Counted from the first letter of the stretch, positions 1 through 6,399 are shown. The stretch: 11,803 nt of DNA from Bacillota bacterium (GCA_021816665.1 JAKAXI010000030.1:1-11803); one strand, 5' to 3'. A program made the numbers and translations. The notes: generated by a model from the letters alone, not told the origin.

Positions 1-39
1 TACAGGTTTGCCATTAATGAAATGCAAGATTTGCTCCAT
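1..39 (-). CDS. N-terminus of an aldehyde dehydrogenase, probably a 2-hydroxymuconate-semialdehyde dehydrogenase type (partial, runs off the left edge)
   Basis: Only 13 codons lie in the window, reading MEQILHFINGKPV from an ATG at 39 to 37. The pattern of a charged/hydrophobic lead followed by HFINGKPV is the usual opening of NAD(P)-dependent aldehyde dehydrogenases of the hydroxymuconic-semialdehyde group, whose members typically begin K-x-I-x-[HN]-[FW]-I-x-G. A purine-rich ribosome site (AGGTGGAGAGG) sits about 9 nt upstream. The gene follows the ring-cleavage dioxygenase on the same strand with a gap of about 137 nt. That fits its proposed role of oxidising the ring-cleavage semialdehyde to the dicarboxylate. 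The family call rests on very few residues plus context. The gap contains only a small ATCTG/CAGAT hairpin (99-114) and no convincing promoter. Confidence 0.55.
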   Translation of the reverse strand, partial: MEQILHFINGKPV

Positions 40-176
40 GTCTCTAATCCTCTCCACCTTATCTGAAATATTCATTCCGACGATATACCGGACGATACAT
101 CTGCTTCAACAGATCCCGCCGAGAAGTGTGATTTCAACCGGATGGGCCACCCCGGTCCGTTGCGGTCACCGGTACC

Positions 177-1013
177 TCACACGGCGACTCGGGTCCCAGA
201 TTTCGGGTGTAGGGTGAGTACCGGGTTGCCAGAACCTGACGACGGCCCGTATCCGTGCAAGACACCGGTGACTTCTCCTCCGAGCGCTCCGTCTAGAACG
301 CCAAGGAGCATCGCGACGTGACGACCACCAGATTCGAGTCCGGCAGCCCGCGCGTAAGACGGCAACATCGCTTCAGCGGAGGTCAGGTCACCTTTGACCA
401 GGTGGTTGCAGAATTCGCGATCGAGCGCCTGTTCTGTGATGTTCGGCCAGTTCTGTGGAATGCGAACGAGGTTGTGCGCCAGGGCGCCGCTCGAGACAAA
501 CACGGCACGTACAGGCGCGGCGGCGAGCACCTCACCGATGACCTGACCCCAAATCTGCGTCTCTTCGAGGGACGCCGACCAGCACACCGACAAGTCGATC
601 ACCGGCAACTGTGTGTTCCTGATTAGGTAACGCAGCGGCACGACCGTCCCGTAGTCCCACACGTAAGTCGGGTCGTCGACCGCCTTAACGCGCAGGCCCC
701 TTGCAGTTCCCCGTTCGGCCATCTCGCGAGCTAGCTCCGGCAGCCCAGGGTGGTCATACGGCACGTCACTGATAATGTCCGGGCACTCAAATGCGGTGAG
801 AATGCCTTGATGGCGGGCGGTGGCGTCGACGTAGTGATCGAAGCTCGACATCCAGTGGCAAGAAACAATCACGAGCACGTCCGGCTGCGCAGCTTCGATC
901 ATGTCCGCCGTCCTCTTCATAGCCTCGACCATTGGCTTCTGAAAGTCTCCCACTTTGTCCTCATGGCAGATGCGCGGGGTGTGCGGCGAGATCATCGCCA
1001 GTTCCAAACTCAT
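177..1013 (-). CDS. Class III (LigB-fold) extradiol ring-cleavage dioxygenase
   Basis: A predicted 278-residue cytosolic non-haem Fe(II) enzyme that would open a catechol-type ring next to the two hydroxyls (meta cleavage). His11 (ISPHTP) and His53 (VSCHW) match the two iron-ligand histidines of the family. His180 (SSGALAHN) matches the conserved acid/base histidine, and Glu227 (GLESGG) is the likely third ligand. The WDYGTVVPLRY stretch (119-129) and the C-terminal PSSGSGNP (257-264) resemble homoprotocatechuate 2,3-dioxygenases (HpcB/HpaD class III), which carry an EYGT motif, more than LigB or DODA enzymes with DHG. The start at 1013 was chosen because GAGGGGGG lies about 6 nt upstream. 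An ATG 7 codons earlier (1034) has no such site. The stop is TGA. It is divergent from an IclR regulator and upstream of a probable semialdehyde dehydrogenase, so a meta-cleavage pathway is inferred. The exact substrate is unknown. Confidence 0.88.
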   Translation of the reverse strand: MSLELAMISPHTPRICHEDKVGDFQKPMVEAMKRTADMIEAAQPDVLVIVSCHWMSSFDHYVDATARHQGILTAFECPDIISDVPYDHPGLPELAREMAERGTARGLRVKAVDDPTYVWDYGTVVPLRYLIRNTQLPVIDLSVCWSASLEETQIWGQVIGEVLAAAPVRAVFVSSGALAHNLVRIPQNWPNITEQALDREFCNHLVKGDLTSAEAMLPSYARAAGLESGGRHVAMLLGVLDGALGGEVTGVLHGYGPSSGSGNPVLTLHPKSGTRVAV

Positions 1014-1038
1014 CGAAATCCCCCCTCGATTCATCCGT

Positions 1039-1057
1039 ACAACGGGCTGCCCGTTGT
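1039..1057. promoter_or_regulatory. Perfect 19-bp inverted repeat, candidate operator of the dioxygenase gene
   Basis: ACAACGGG-CTG-CCCGTTGT has 8-bp arms that match exactly around a 3-nt centre. It lies 26 bp upstream of the dioxygenase ATG, just behind its ribosome site. A leftward -10-like TATGAT (1085-1080), with no good -35, would place the transcription start near 1073, so the repeat would sit just downstream of the start, a usual place for repression. The divergent IclR protein is the obvious candidate to bind it, but this is inference. Confidence 0.5.
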
Positions 1058-1150
1058 GATGAAAGCGGTTGTTGTCTGAATCATAGCACCCCTTGATTCA
1101 CTCCGACGACATGTTTGTTCCTCTATACGGGACAATGTGCAGAATCTCTC

Positions 1151-1179
1151 TCGACCAGGTTCAGTGGAATTCGTATGAT
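1151..1179 (+). promoter_or_regulatory. Predicted sigma-A promoter of the iclR-type gene
   Basis: TCGACC (1151-1156, 4 of 6 matches to TTGACA) and TATGAT (1174-1179, 5 of 6 matches to TATAAT) are separated by exactly 17 nt. The predicted start near 1186 gives a leader of about 78 nt before the ATG at 1264. Confidence 0.45.
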
Positions 1180-1190
1180 AGAACTGTAGG

Positions 1191-1230
1191 AAACGGTGGG
1201 CTTGCCACAAACGGGCGTTAAAATGAACGG
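1191..1230 (+). promoter_or_regulatory. Three AACGG half-site-like repeats in the iclR leader
   Basis: AACGG occurs at 1192-1196, 1210-1214 and 1226-1230, spaced 18 and 16 bp apart. It is the same core (AACGGG) that forms the arms of the inverted repeat at 1039-1057. This could be an autoregulatory binding region for the encoded IclR protein. The pentamer is short, so chance is not excluded. Confidence 0.25.
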
Positions 1231-1263
1231 CGGGATGTCGATATGTTGAAGGGTGGGGTTGAG

Positions 1264-2043
1264 ATGTCAGACGCGAGCACGCTGTCGTCGCTGCGCAACG
1301 CGCTGCGGGTTTTGGAGAGTTTCTCTGTCGACGACCCCGAGAAAGGAGTCACCGAGATCGCCCAGGAGTCCGGGCTTGGCAAGAGCACGGTTCACCGCGT
1401 GCTGACGACTTTGGAAGAGGCAGGGTATGTGCGAAAAGACGATTCCACGCGACGCTATCGACTTGGACTATCTGTACTCAGCTTGAGCGGCGTACTCATC
1501 TCCAACCTCGAGATCTACCGAGAAGCTCAACACCTCCTCGAAGTGTTTGCTAACCGGTTTGACGAGGCAGTCCACCTGGCAGTTCTCGAAGACTACCACA
1601 CCGTTTACATCAGCAAAATTGAGTCCACGCACCCAGTGCGCATCCTCACGCACCTCGGACGCAAGAACCCCATTCACTGCACCAGTTCCGGCAAGGTCAT
1701 CCTCGCGTTTCAAGACGACGCCATGGTAGAAGAAGTCATCGCTCGCGGCCTCGAGCGCTTCACTCCGGCAACTGTGACGGACGAAACCCGATTGCGGGCC
1801 GATCTCGCTGAGATTCACAGCCTCGGCTACGCGATTAGCCACGGCGAAATGCGCGCCGGTGTGTCTTCGGTCGCTGTCCCTGTATGGGACTATACCCGTC
1901 AAGTCGTCGGCGCGGTCACAGTTGTGGGTCCGACTCAACGCTTCACACCGACAAAGGTCCAGGACCTGACCAAGCAGTTGCAGAGTGTAGGCGCGGAAAT
2001 CTCGCGCCGCCTGGGTTATTACCCACGCGGGCGGCAGGCTTGA
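1264..2043 (+). CDS. IclR-family transcriptional regulator
   Basis: A 259-residue DNA-binding regulator of the usual IclR length. Residues 9-74 form the winged helix-turn-helix, with GVTEIAQESGLGKSTVHRV (28-46) as the HTH and RRYRLG as the wing. Residues 80-250 form the IclR effector-binding domain, with PIHCTSSGKVILAF (136-149), GYAISHGEMRAGVSSVAVPV (188-207) and GAVTVVGPTQRF (216-227) in the family order. The start at 1264 follows AAGGGTGGGG by about 6 nt. An ATG 7 codons upstream (1243) is in frame but has only a weak site, and family members rarely need that extension. It is divergent from the extradiol dioxygenase. IclR proteins often control aromatic catabolism (PcaR, PobR and MhpR types), so it probably regulates the meta-cleavage genes, either as repressor or activator. 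No clear rho-independent terminator follows it. Confidence 0.92.
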   Translation: MSDASTLSSLRNALRVLESFSVDDPEKGVTEIAQESGLGKSTVHRVLTTLEEAGYVRKDDSTRRYRLGLSVLSLSGVLISNLEIYREAQHLLEVFANRFDEAVHLAVLEDYHTVYISKIESTHPVRILTHLGRKNPIHCTSSGKVILAFQDDAMVEEVIARGLERFTPATVTDETRLRADLAEIHSLGYAISHGEMRAGVSSVAVPVWDYTRQVVGAVTVVGPTQRFTPTKVQDLTKQLQSVGAEISRRLGYYPRGRQA

Positions 2044-2160
2044 GTCGACTGGCAGCGACCAGGAGCGAATGCGTACACGGCTCAGAGGCGGGCCGTACAG
2101 TGCACCGCAGAGCAAACGTGCGCGTCGCGCATAACAGCAGAGAACAGCTTAGGTGGCGTC

Positions 2161-2298
2161 ATGGCATACCATTCCGGCAACTTAAACGGCCCACAACCGC
2201 TTGTGGCCCCGAAATGGACCAAAATCAGCTCCCAAAACACCAGTAAGCCGCCTACGACCGCCTATCCAGCTGGATTTGACCGGAATTGGCCCGAATAA
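2161..2298 (+). CDS. Small hypothetical protein, 45 residues
   Basis: An ATG at 2161 preceded by AGGTGG (2151-2156) opens a 45-codon frame ending in TAA at 2298. The product begins MAYHSGNLNGPQPLVAPKW and ends GFDRNWPE. It is polar and rich in Pro, Asn, Ser and Thr, with three Trp/Phe anchors and no membrane segment, Cys or obvious domain, so it is probably unstructured. I do not recognise the family. The size and composition are like small spore-associated or stress proteins of Bacilli, but nothing here proves that. The spacing of 4 nt between ribosome site and start is short. A GC-rich palindrome TGCGCG-T-CGCGCA (2119-2131) lies 30 bp upstream. It stands alone between iclR and the membrane-protein pair. 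Confidence 0.45.
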   Translation: MAYHSGNLNGPQPLVAPKWTKISSQNTSKPPTTAYPAGFDRNWPE

Positions 2299-2545
2299 AC
2301 AGATGTATGCCGTTATTGTGAGTGTAAGTGCATTGACGTATGGTATGCTGACGGCAAATGATCAAGTCGATCCGAAACCAAATCTTCAATTCAGTCTTAC
2401 GTGTGAGAGAGCGGTGGGTGCTGGTCAGCACCGGTTGAATCGAGGTGCATAAATACAACGACGAGAGCCGATACTCAGGGAATGGTAAATACGGAGTTCT
2501 CCCGTCTACATCCGGATCACCTTAGTCATCAACGTCTCTCACCTT
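2299..2545. other. Intergenic stretch without a gene
   Basis: No frame with a credible start and ribosome site was seen on either strand. It holds a GGTGCT-GGTC-AGCACC hairpin (2417-2432) with no following T run, and a TTGACG (2333-2338) with only a poor -10 (AATGAT, 2357-2362) at 18 nt. The promoter of the membrane-protein pair presumably lies here but could not be fixed. Confidence 0.4.
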
Positions 2546-2556
2546 AGGTGGTTTTT

Positions 2557-3021
2557 GTGGCTATTGCTCTCGCTACCTTTGTTGCGTGGATTGCGATCAC
2601 TGTGTTTTTTCTATGTCCAAAACGGTTGACTCCAATGGAGATGATCTTTCTCTTCTTCGTGGATACAGTTTTTGAACTCGGCATGTTCTCGGTTTTGCAC
2701 GTAAACCTGCAGTACATTGAAGTCACTCCTGGAGTGGCGAACAGCATTTCGAATTTGACCTTCCGACTTGTCGAGTTGCCGTTCCTGTTGGTCACAACAT
2801 CCAACTTGTTGTTACATCTGTCGCCCATCCTCAAGTGGGGCGGGGTGATTTCGATCGTCCTGTTTACCGTCATCGTGCAACAAATCTTAGTCTGGATGGG
2901 GGTGCTCAACATGCACCACTGGAATGTCTGGTATTCCGGGTTGACTGTGTGCGTCGCCGTAGTGGCTTCGCGAGTCATGGCAGCGTTGATTCGGAGCGTA
3001 TCCCCAAACGAAGCTGTGTAG
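2557..3021 (+). CDS. Small multi-pass membrane protein, resembles CBO0543-type proteins (first of a tandem pair)
   Basis: A 154-residue, strongly hydrophobic protein with about five predicted membrane helices near residues 1-20, 27-48, 67-88, 92-114 and 124-145. No signal peptide or catalytic motif is visible. The first helix ends in CPKRLTP, and the last loop carries GVLNMHHWNVWYS. Both patterns recur in the next gene, so the two are likely paralogues. The layout (helix, PKR, helix with acidic residues, late Trp/Tyr-rich loop) is like the uncharacterised CBO0543-type membrane proteins of spore-forming Firmicutes. That family call is from memory of the pattern. The GTG at 2557 was chosen over one at 2548 because AGGTGG (2546-2551) sits 5 nt before it, and the earlier GTG overlaps that site. 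Function is unknown. Confidence 0.75.
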   Translation: MAIALATFVAWIAITVFFLCPKRLTPMEMIFLFFVDTVFELGMFSVLHVNLQYIEVTPGVANSISNLTFRLVELPFLLVTTSNLLLHLSPILKWGGVISIVLFTVIVQQILVWMGVLNMHHWNVWYSGLTVCVAVVASRVMAALIRSVSPNEAV

Positions 3022-3022
3022 C

Positions 3023-3526
3023 ATGATTGTATACGATCATCAGTTTAACGCGAATGAATGGTCCATAACTGCGGGCCTAGCTGTTGGGTTTGTCATCATA
3101 TTTTTGTTGCCGAAGAGATTCCCGCGCAAGGTCAGTTGGACCTTCTTCATGTGTGGAGTGTACAGTGGATTCTTCTTTGACCACTCCGTAGGCATCGAGC
3201 CCATCAGTTTTTATGATGTCAACGACCGCTCGACTTTCGAGGTCTTTGATTTTCTCTCCTTTGGTACCTACGGTCCCATTGCCTATTTGTTCTTTTACAT
3301 CTGGGACTTTCTAAAGTGGCAGTTTCGGATGCTGCCGATATATGTCTTTTCGTGGACTTGTATCTATCTGGGACTTGAGTGGTTAGGTTGGTCGCTTGGA
3401 GTGTTCCATTATCAACATGGGTACACGCTCGCATACTCGTTTCCAATTTATCTCATAACCCTAAGCCTGTGGAGTGTGTTGTACTACTACTTTCGCTCCC
3501 TCATGGCCAGAGGGCAAAGAATTTAA
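3023..3526 (+). CDS. Small multi-pass membrane protein, paralogue of its upstream neighbour
   Basis: A 167-residue integral membrane protein with helices near residues 14-30, 39-53, 82-97, 103-125 and 138-158. It shares with the preceding protein the helix ending LLPKRFPR (28-35) and the late motif GVFHYQHGYTLAYS (126-139, against GVLNMHHWNVWYS). It is very rich in Phe, Tyr and Trp, and carries a conserved-looking acidic Glu119 inside a helix. The ATG begins one base after the TAG of the upstream gene, and there is no strong ribosome site of its own. Translation is therefore probably coupled, and the two proteins may be made in equal amounts and act as a heteromer. No enzymatic motif was found. 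A role in the cell envelope or spore membrane is a guess from context. Confidence 0.78.
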   Translation: MIVYDHQFNANEWSITAGLAVGFVIIFLLPKRFPRKVSWTFFMCGVYSGFFFDHSVGIEPISFYDVNDRSTFEVFDFLSFGTYGPIAYLFFYIWDFLKWQFRMLPIYVFSWTCIYLGLEWLGWSLGVFHYQHGYTLAYSFPIYLITLSLWSVLYYYFRSLMARGQRI

Positions 3527-3693
3527 CGGTATCTTCCATTCAGACAGACTTCGTCACGGTTCACTGGAACACCCCCCACATCAGCAACCTCAGGATGAGA
3601 ATCCAGTAGAAGCTCATCTGCTCAAAGAGCGGAACTCCCACATTACAGAAACCACTTTCGAACACCTTTTTACATCTACCCCAGTTACCACTA

Positions 3694-3722
3694 TTGACCT
3701 CGGCGTTAGAGTACACTATGGT
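3694..3722 (+). promoter_or_regulatory. Predicted sigma-A promoter of the NlpC/P60-like gene
   Basis: TTGACC (3694-3699, 5 of 6) and TATGGT (3717-3722, 4 of 6) lie exactly 17 nt apart. A start near 3729 leaves about 19 nt before the GTG at 3748, just enough for the GGGAGGG ribosome site (3735-3741). This shows that the longer in-frame starts (TTG 3694, ATG 3718) are not used. The 167 bp between the previous gene and this promoter show nothing recognisable. Confidence 0.6.
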
Positions 3723-3747
3723 GGACTACACCATGGGAGGGACGGAT

Positions 3748-4287
3748 GTGGCTCGACTGAACAGACGGATATTTGCCTACATGGTCGGCGTGTTTTTCGT
3801 CGGCGTCGCAGGAACTCTAGTAGTTCTTGAATGGAATTTGCATAGAGAGAATAAAACTAGAGTCAACACGATTGCTCCTCGCGTGCCAAGCGTGGTGATT
3901 CAAGCATCCGCACCGACACCACTGGCATCCTACCGGCGAGAGAAAATTTACAATACAGTCCAACAACTTCTTGCCAATCCACCTGACCAGTCGCTCGACG
4001 CTTCCGGATTTGTGCAGTACGTCTATGAGCAGGCCGGGATTGCTCTGCCCAGGACCGTCCAGGAACAGTCCACAACCGGTACCCCCATTTACGACCCGAC
4101 ACAATTGCTCAAGGGCGACTTGGTCTTTTTCAGCAGTGCTGCCGGGTCCACACAAGTGACTTTTGATGGTATCTACATAGGCAACGGACAGGTCGCGGCC
4201 TTGACGACGCATGGACTCCATACGTTTGCGATTTCCAACCCATATTGGAAGCCATTGTTTCAGTTCGGAATCACAGTGTCTAAATGA
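3748..4287 (+). CDS. Membrane-anchored NlpC/P60-like protein lacking the catalytic Cys and His (predicted pseudoenzyme)
   Basis: A 179-residue protein. Residues 8-27 are one membrane helix after a basic N-terminus (ARLNRR), so the rest should face outside. Residues 33-60 form a linker, and residues 62-179 form an NlpC/P60 (papain-like peptidoglycan peptidase) domain. The fold marks are clear: SGFVQYVYEQAGIALPRT (86-103), LLKGDLVFF (120-128), GIYIGNGQ (141-148) and a final YWKPLFQFGI (166-175). In active enzymes the first motif reads DCSGF and the later one HVGIYIG. Here they read LDASGF (Ala85, codon GCT) and TFDGIYIG (Phe139). The usual third polar residue near 151 is Ala as well. Hydrolysis is therefore unlikely, and peptidoglycan binding or scaffolding is more plausible. 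The GTG start follows GGGAGGG and fits the promoter. The frame is intact and the motif cores are kept, so it is not a decayed gene. Confidence 0.85.
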   Translation: MARLNRRIFAYMVGVFFVGVAGTLVVLEWNLHRENKTRVNTIAPRVPSVVIQASAPTPLASYRREKIYNTVQQLLANPPDQSLDASGFVQYVYEQAGIALPRTVQEQSTTGTPIYDPTQLLKGDLVFFSSAAGSTQVTFDGIYIGNGQVAALTTHGLHTFAISNPYWKPLFQFGITVSK

Positions 4288-4315
4288 TTTTCCTCAGACC
4301 GAAACATAGAGGACC

Positions 4316-4335
4316 AGACGGAGTGTCTTTTTTTT
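4316..4335 (+). terminator. Possible weak rho-independent terminator
   Basis: AGAC (4316-4319) and GTCT (4325-4328) can pair around GGAGT, followed by eight T (4328-4335). The stem is only 4 bp, or 5 with a G-T pair, so it is weak, but the T run and its place 29 bp after the NlpC/P60-like gene suit termination. It abuts the stop of the convergent molybdopterin gene. Confidence 0.35.
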
Positions 4336-6361
4336 ACAGACGCGCCACTTCAACTCGGGTGGAAAAGAATGTCGCTCCCCCGCCCATGTCCGCGATCCTC
4401 TGTGAAGTCAGCACATTTACTGATTGGTAACCTAGCTCATCGTCATCCCACCACAGTCCCTGTGCAATAACGAGCCCAGGTTGCACATCCATGGTGATGT
4501 CGGCTTGCAGAACGATGGAGCCCCTGTCGTTGAAAACTTTAACAAGTCGTCCCTGCTCGACTTTTCGGTGCTTGGCATCGAGTGGGTGCATCTGCAGTGT
4601 AGGTCGTCGCTCTGCCGCCATCAGCATAGAGACGTTCGCCCCTGTGGAGTTTAAGAAGTGATGATTCGGTGGTGTTGTGAAATACAGGGGGTAGGTATCG
4701 TCTTCGCGTAACCCCTGATGTGCAGGGAGCGGAGCAAGTCCTGCCCGCTCCATCTGCCTCGAGTACAAAGCGACCTTCTTCCCGGTCGGAGTCGGCGCCC
4801 CCACCCTATGCCCCGGCGCAAAGTCTATGTGCAATTTCACCCATCCCTGCTCTCTTAATGTCTGAAACGAGATCTCGCTCAAATATGGGTTGTTCCCGTT
4901 GTGCAAAGCTGTCTCAATCATTTCTTCTTCTGTCTCATCGAAACACGGCTCGGTAAAACCCATGACCTTTGCCAGTTCCTGAAACAGGGTAAAGTTTGAT
5001 TTGCACTCTCCAATGGGCGGAATGATCGGCTCATTTAACTGGAGGTATAAGTGCCAATAGGATTTGTACAAGTCGAGATTCTCAAAGTGACTTGTCGCAG
5101 GTAACACAAGGTCGGCATATTTACAGGTGTCGGTGAGAAATAGGTCGTGAACAACTGTGAAGAGGTCCTCTCGCAACAGTCCCTGCCGAACTTTGGTCTG
5201 GTCCGGCGCGACTTGTGCTGGGTTAGAGTTATAGACAAAGAGAACCTTGATTGGTCGGTCTGTCTTAAGCAGAGCATCCCCCAGTTGGTTCATGTTGATG
5301 GAACGCGGCAGTGGACGAGGAAGCAAATCCGGCCGTTGCAACGCACGCGTATTCAAAGCGGCATAATAGCTGTTCCCTTTCAGCGCCCCTCCTCCGCGCA
5401 TCCCCCACTGACCTGTCAGGGCCGGCAGGCAGGCTATCGTTCGTACAATCATGCCGCCATTGTCATGGTGCTGCAGACCGTTGCCAATTCGAATGAACGA
5501 AGGCGACGTGGTACCGTACAACTGTGCCAGGGAACAGAGGTCTTCTACAGAGACACCGGTAATGGCCGAGACCTTCTCTGGCGTGTACTCCAGTACATGA
5601 TGCTTGAGTTGGTCGTAACCTACAGTGTACTTTTCTACGAAGTCCTCTTGAATCAGGTGATCGCGGATGAGAAGGTGCATGACACCGAGTGCCAATGCTG
5701 CATCAGTGCCCGGCCGGATTGGGATGAACCAGTCCGCCCACTTGGCTGAGCGGTTGTTGTGGACGTCGATGACAACGATTTTTGCACCGCGCTTGCGCGC
5801 TTGCTCAGCGAGCAGCATTTGATGCATGTTTGTGCTGACCACGTTGCAGCCCCAAAACACAATGAGTTGGGAATACACCGTGTCTTCTGGGTCCACTCCC
5901 GCAGTCGCACCCATCGTGTACGCAAATCCTGCTGCTCCAGCCGAATTGCAAATCGTTCGCTCAAGTCGGCTGGCACCAAGGCGGTGGAAGAACCGCCGGT
6001 CCATTCCTTCCGCGTTCAAAACACCCATATTTCCATAGAAACTATAAGGAAGAATCGATTCCGCGCCGTACTTGTCGATGGCAGAGTCGAACTGGCGCCT
6101 TATTTCGTCGTACGCCTCGCTCCAAGAAATCTGTTCAAATTGCATGGACCCTTTGGGTCCTGTTCGTCTCATCGGATTGAGCAGTCGGTCTGGATGATAC
6201 ACGCGCTCTGGAAACCTGCGAACTTTGTGACAAATGGCTCCCTTTGTTACGGGATGGTCAGGATTGCCTGTTACCCGCTCGACTTTCCCATCCACAACAT
6301 CCACTAACAGACCACAGGTATCTGGACAATCAAGGGGACAGACAGACCTCACACGTTGCAC
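4334..6361 (-). CDS. Molybdopterin (bis-MGD) oxidoreductase with an N-terminal [4Fe-4S] site, YoaE-like
   Basis: A 675-residue member of the DMSO-reductase superfamily. Residues 8-44 bind a [4Fe-4S] cluster (Cys8, Cys12, Cys16, Cys44, spaced x3, x3, x27). The body carries the Mo-bis-MGD domains, with FWGCNVVSTN near 173, an IRPGTDAALALG loop, and a C-terminal cofactor-binding barrel. RTICNSAGAAG puts Cys138 where formate dehydrogenase-type enzymes have their Mo ligand (about residue 140), so Cys138 is the likely ligand, with Ser140 second choice. There is no twin-arginine signal or membrane helix, so it should be cytosolic. No partner subunit gene is adjacent. It resembles B. subtilis YoaE-type proteins of unknown substrate. 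The GTG at 6361 was chosen because GTGAGGGA lies 7 nt upstream. A TTG at 6400 overlaps the promoter -10 and cannot be translated. Confidence 0.9.
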   Translation of the reverse strand: MQRVRSVCPLDCPDTCGLLVDVVDGKVERVTGNPDHPVTKGAICHKVRRFPERVYHPDRLLNPMRRTGPKGSMQFEQISWSEAYDEIRRQFDSAIDKYGAESILPYSFYGNMGVLNAEGMDRRFFHRLGASRLERTICNSAGAAGFAYTMGATAGVDPEDTVYSQLIVFWGCNVVSTNMHQMLLAEQARKRGAKIVVIDVHNNRSAKWADWFIPIRPGTDAALALGVMHLLIRDHLIQEDFVEKYTVGYDQLKHHVLEYTPEKVSAITGVSVEDLCSLAQLYGTTSPSFIRIGNGLQHHDNGGMIVRTIACLPALTGQWGMRGGGALKGNSYYAALNTRALQRPDLLPRPLPRSINMNQLGDALLKTDRPIKVLFVYNSNPAQVAPDQTKVRQGLLREDLFTVVHDLFLTDTCKYADLVLPATSHFENLDLYKSYWHLYLQLNEPIIPPIGECKSNFTLFQELAKVMGFTEPCFDETEEEMIETALHNGNNPYLSEISFQTLREQGWVKLHIDFAPGHRVGAPTPTGKKVALYSRQMERAGLAPLPAHQGLREDDTYPLYFTTPPNHHFLNSTGANVSMLMAAERRPTLQMHPLDAKHRKVEQGRLVKVFNDRGSIVLQADITMDVQPGLVIAQGLWWDDDELGYQSVNVLTSQRIADMGGGATFFSTRVEVARL

Positions 6362-6399
6362 AGTGCATTCCCTCACTTTCCCGACAACCGAATAACCCA

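Noticed and set aside
2119..2131. TGCGCG-T-CGCGCA palindrome upstream of the 45-residue ORF as an operator
   Set aside because: Low-complexity GC alternation makes such palindromes likely by chance. Mentioned only with the gene.
2333..2362. TTGACG ... AATGAT as a promoter for the membrane-protein pair
   Set aside because: 18-nt spacing with a poor -10 and a leader near 190 nt. Not strong enough to list.
2417..2432. GGTGCT-GGTC-AGCACC hairpin as a terminator
   Set aside because: Stem of 6 bp without a T run, and over 370 bp past iclR.
3694..3747. Longer NlpC/P60-like protein starting at TTG 3694 or ATG 3718
   Set aside because: These codons overlap the -35 and -10 boxes. The GTG at 3748 has the ribosome site and places the membrane helix right at the N-terminus.
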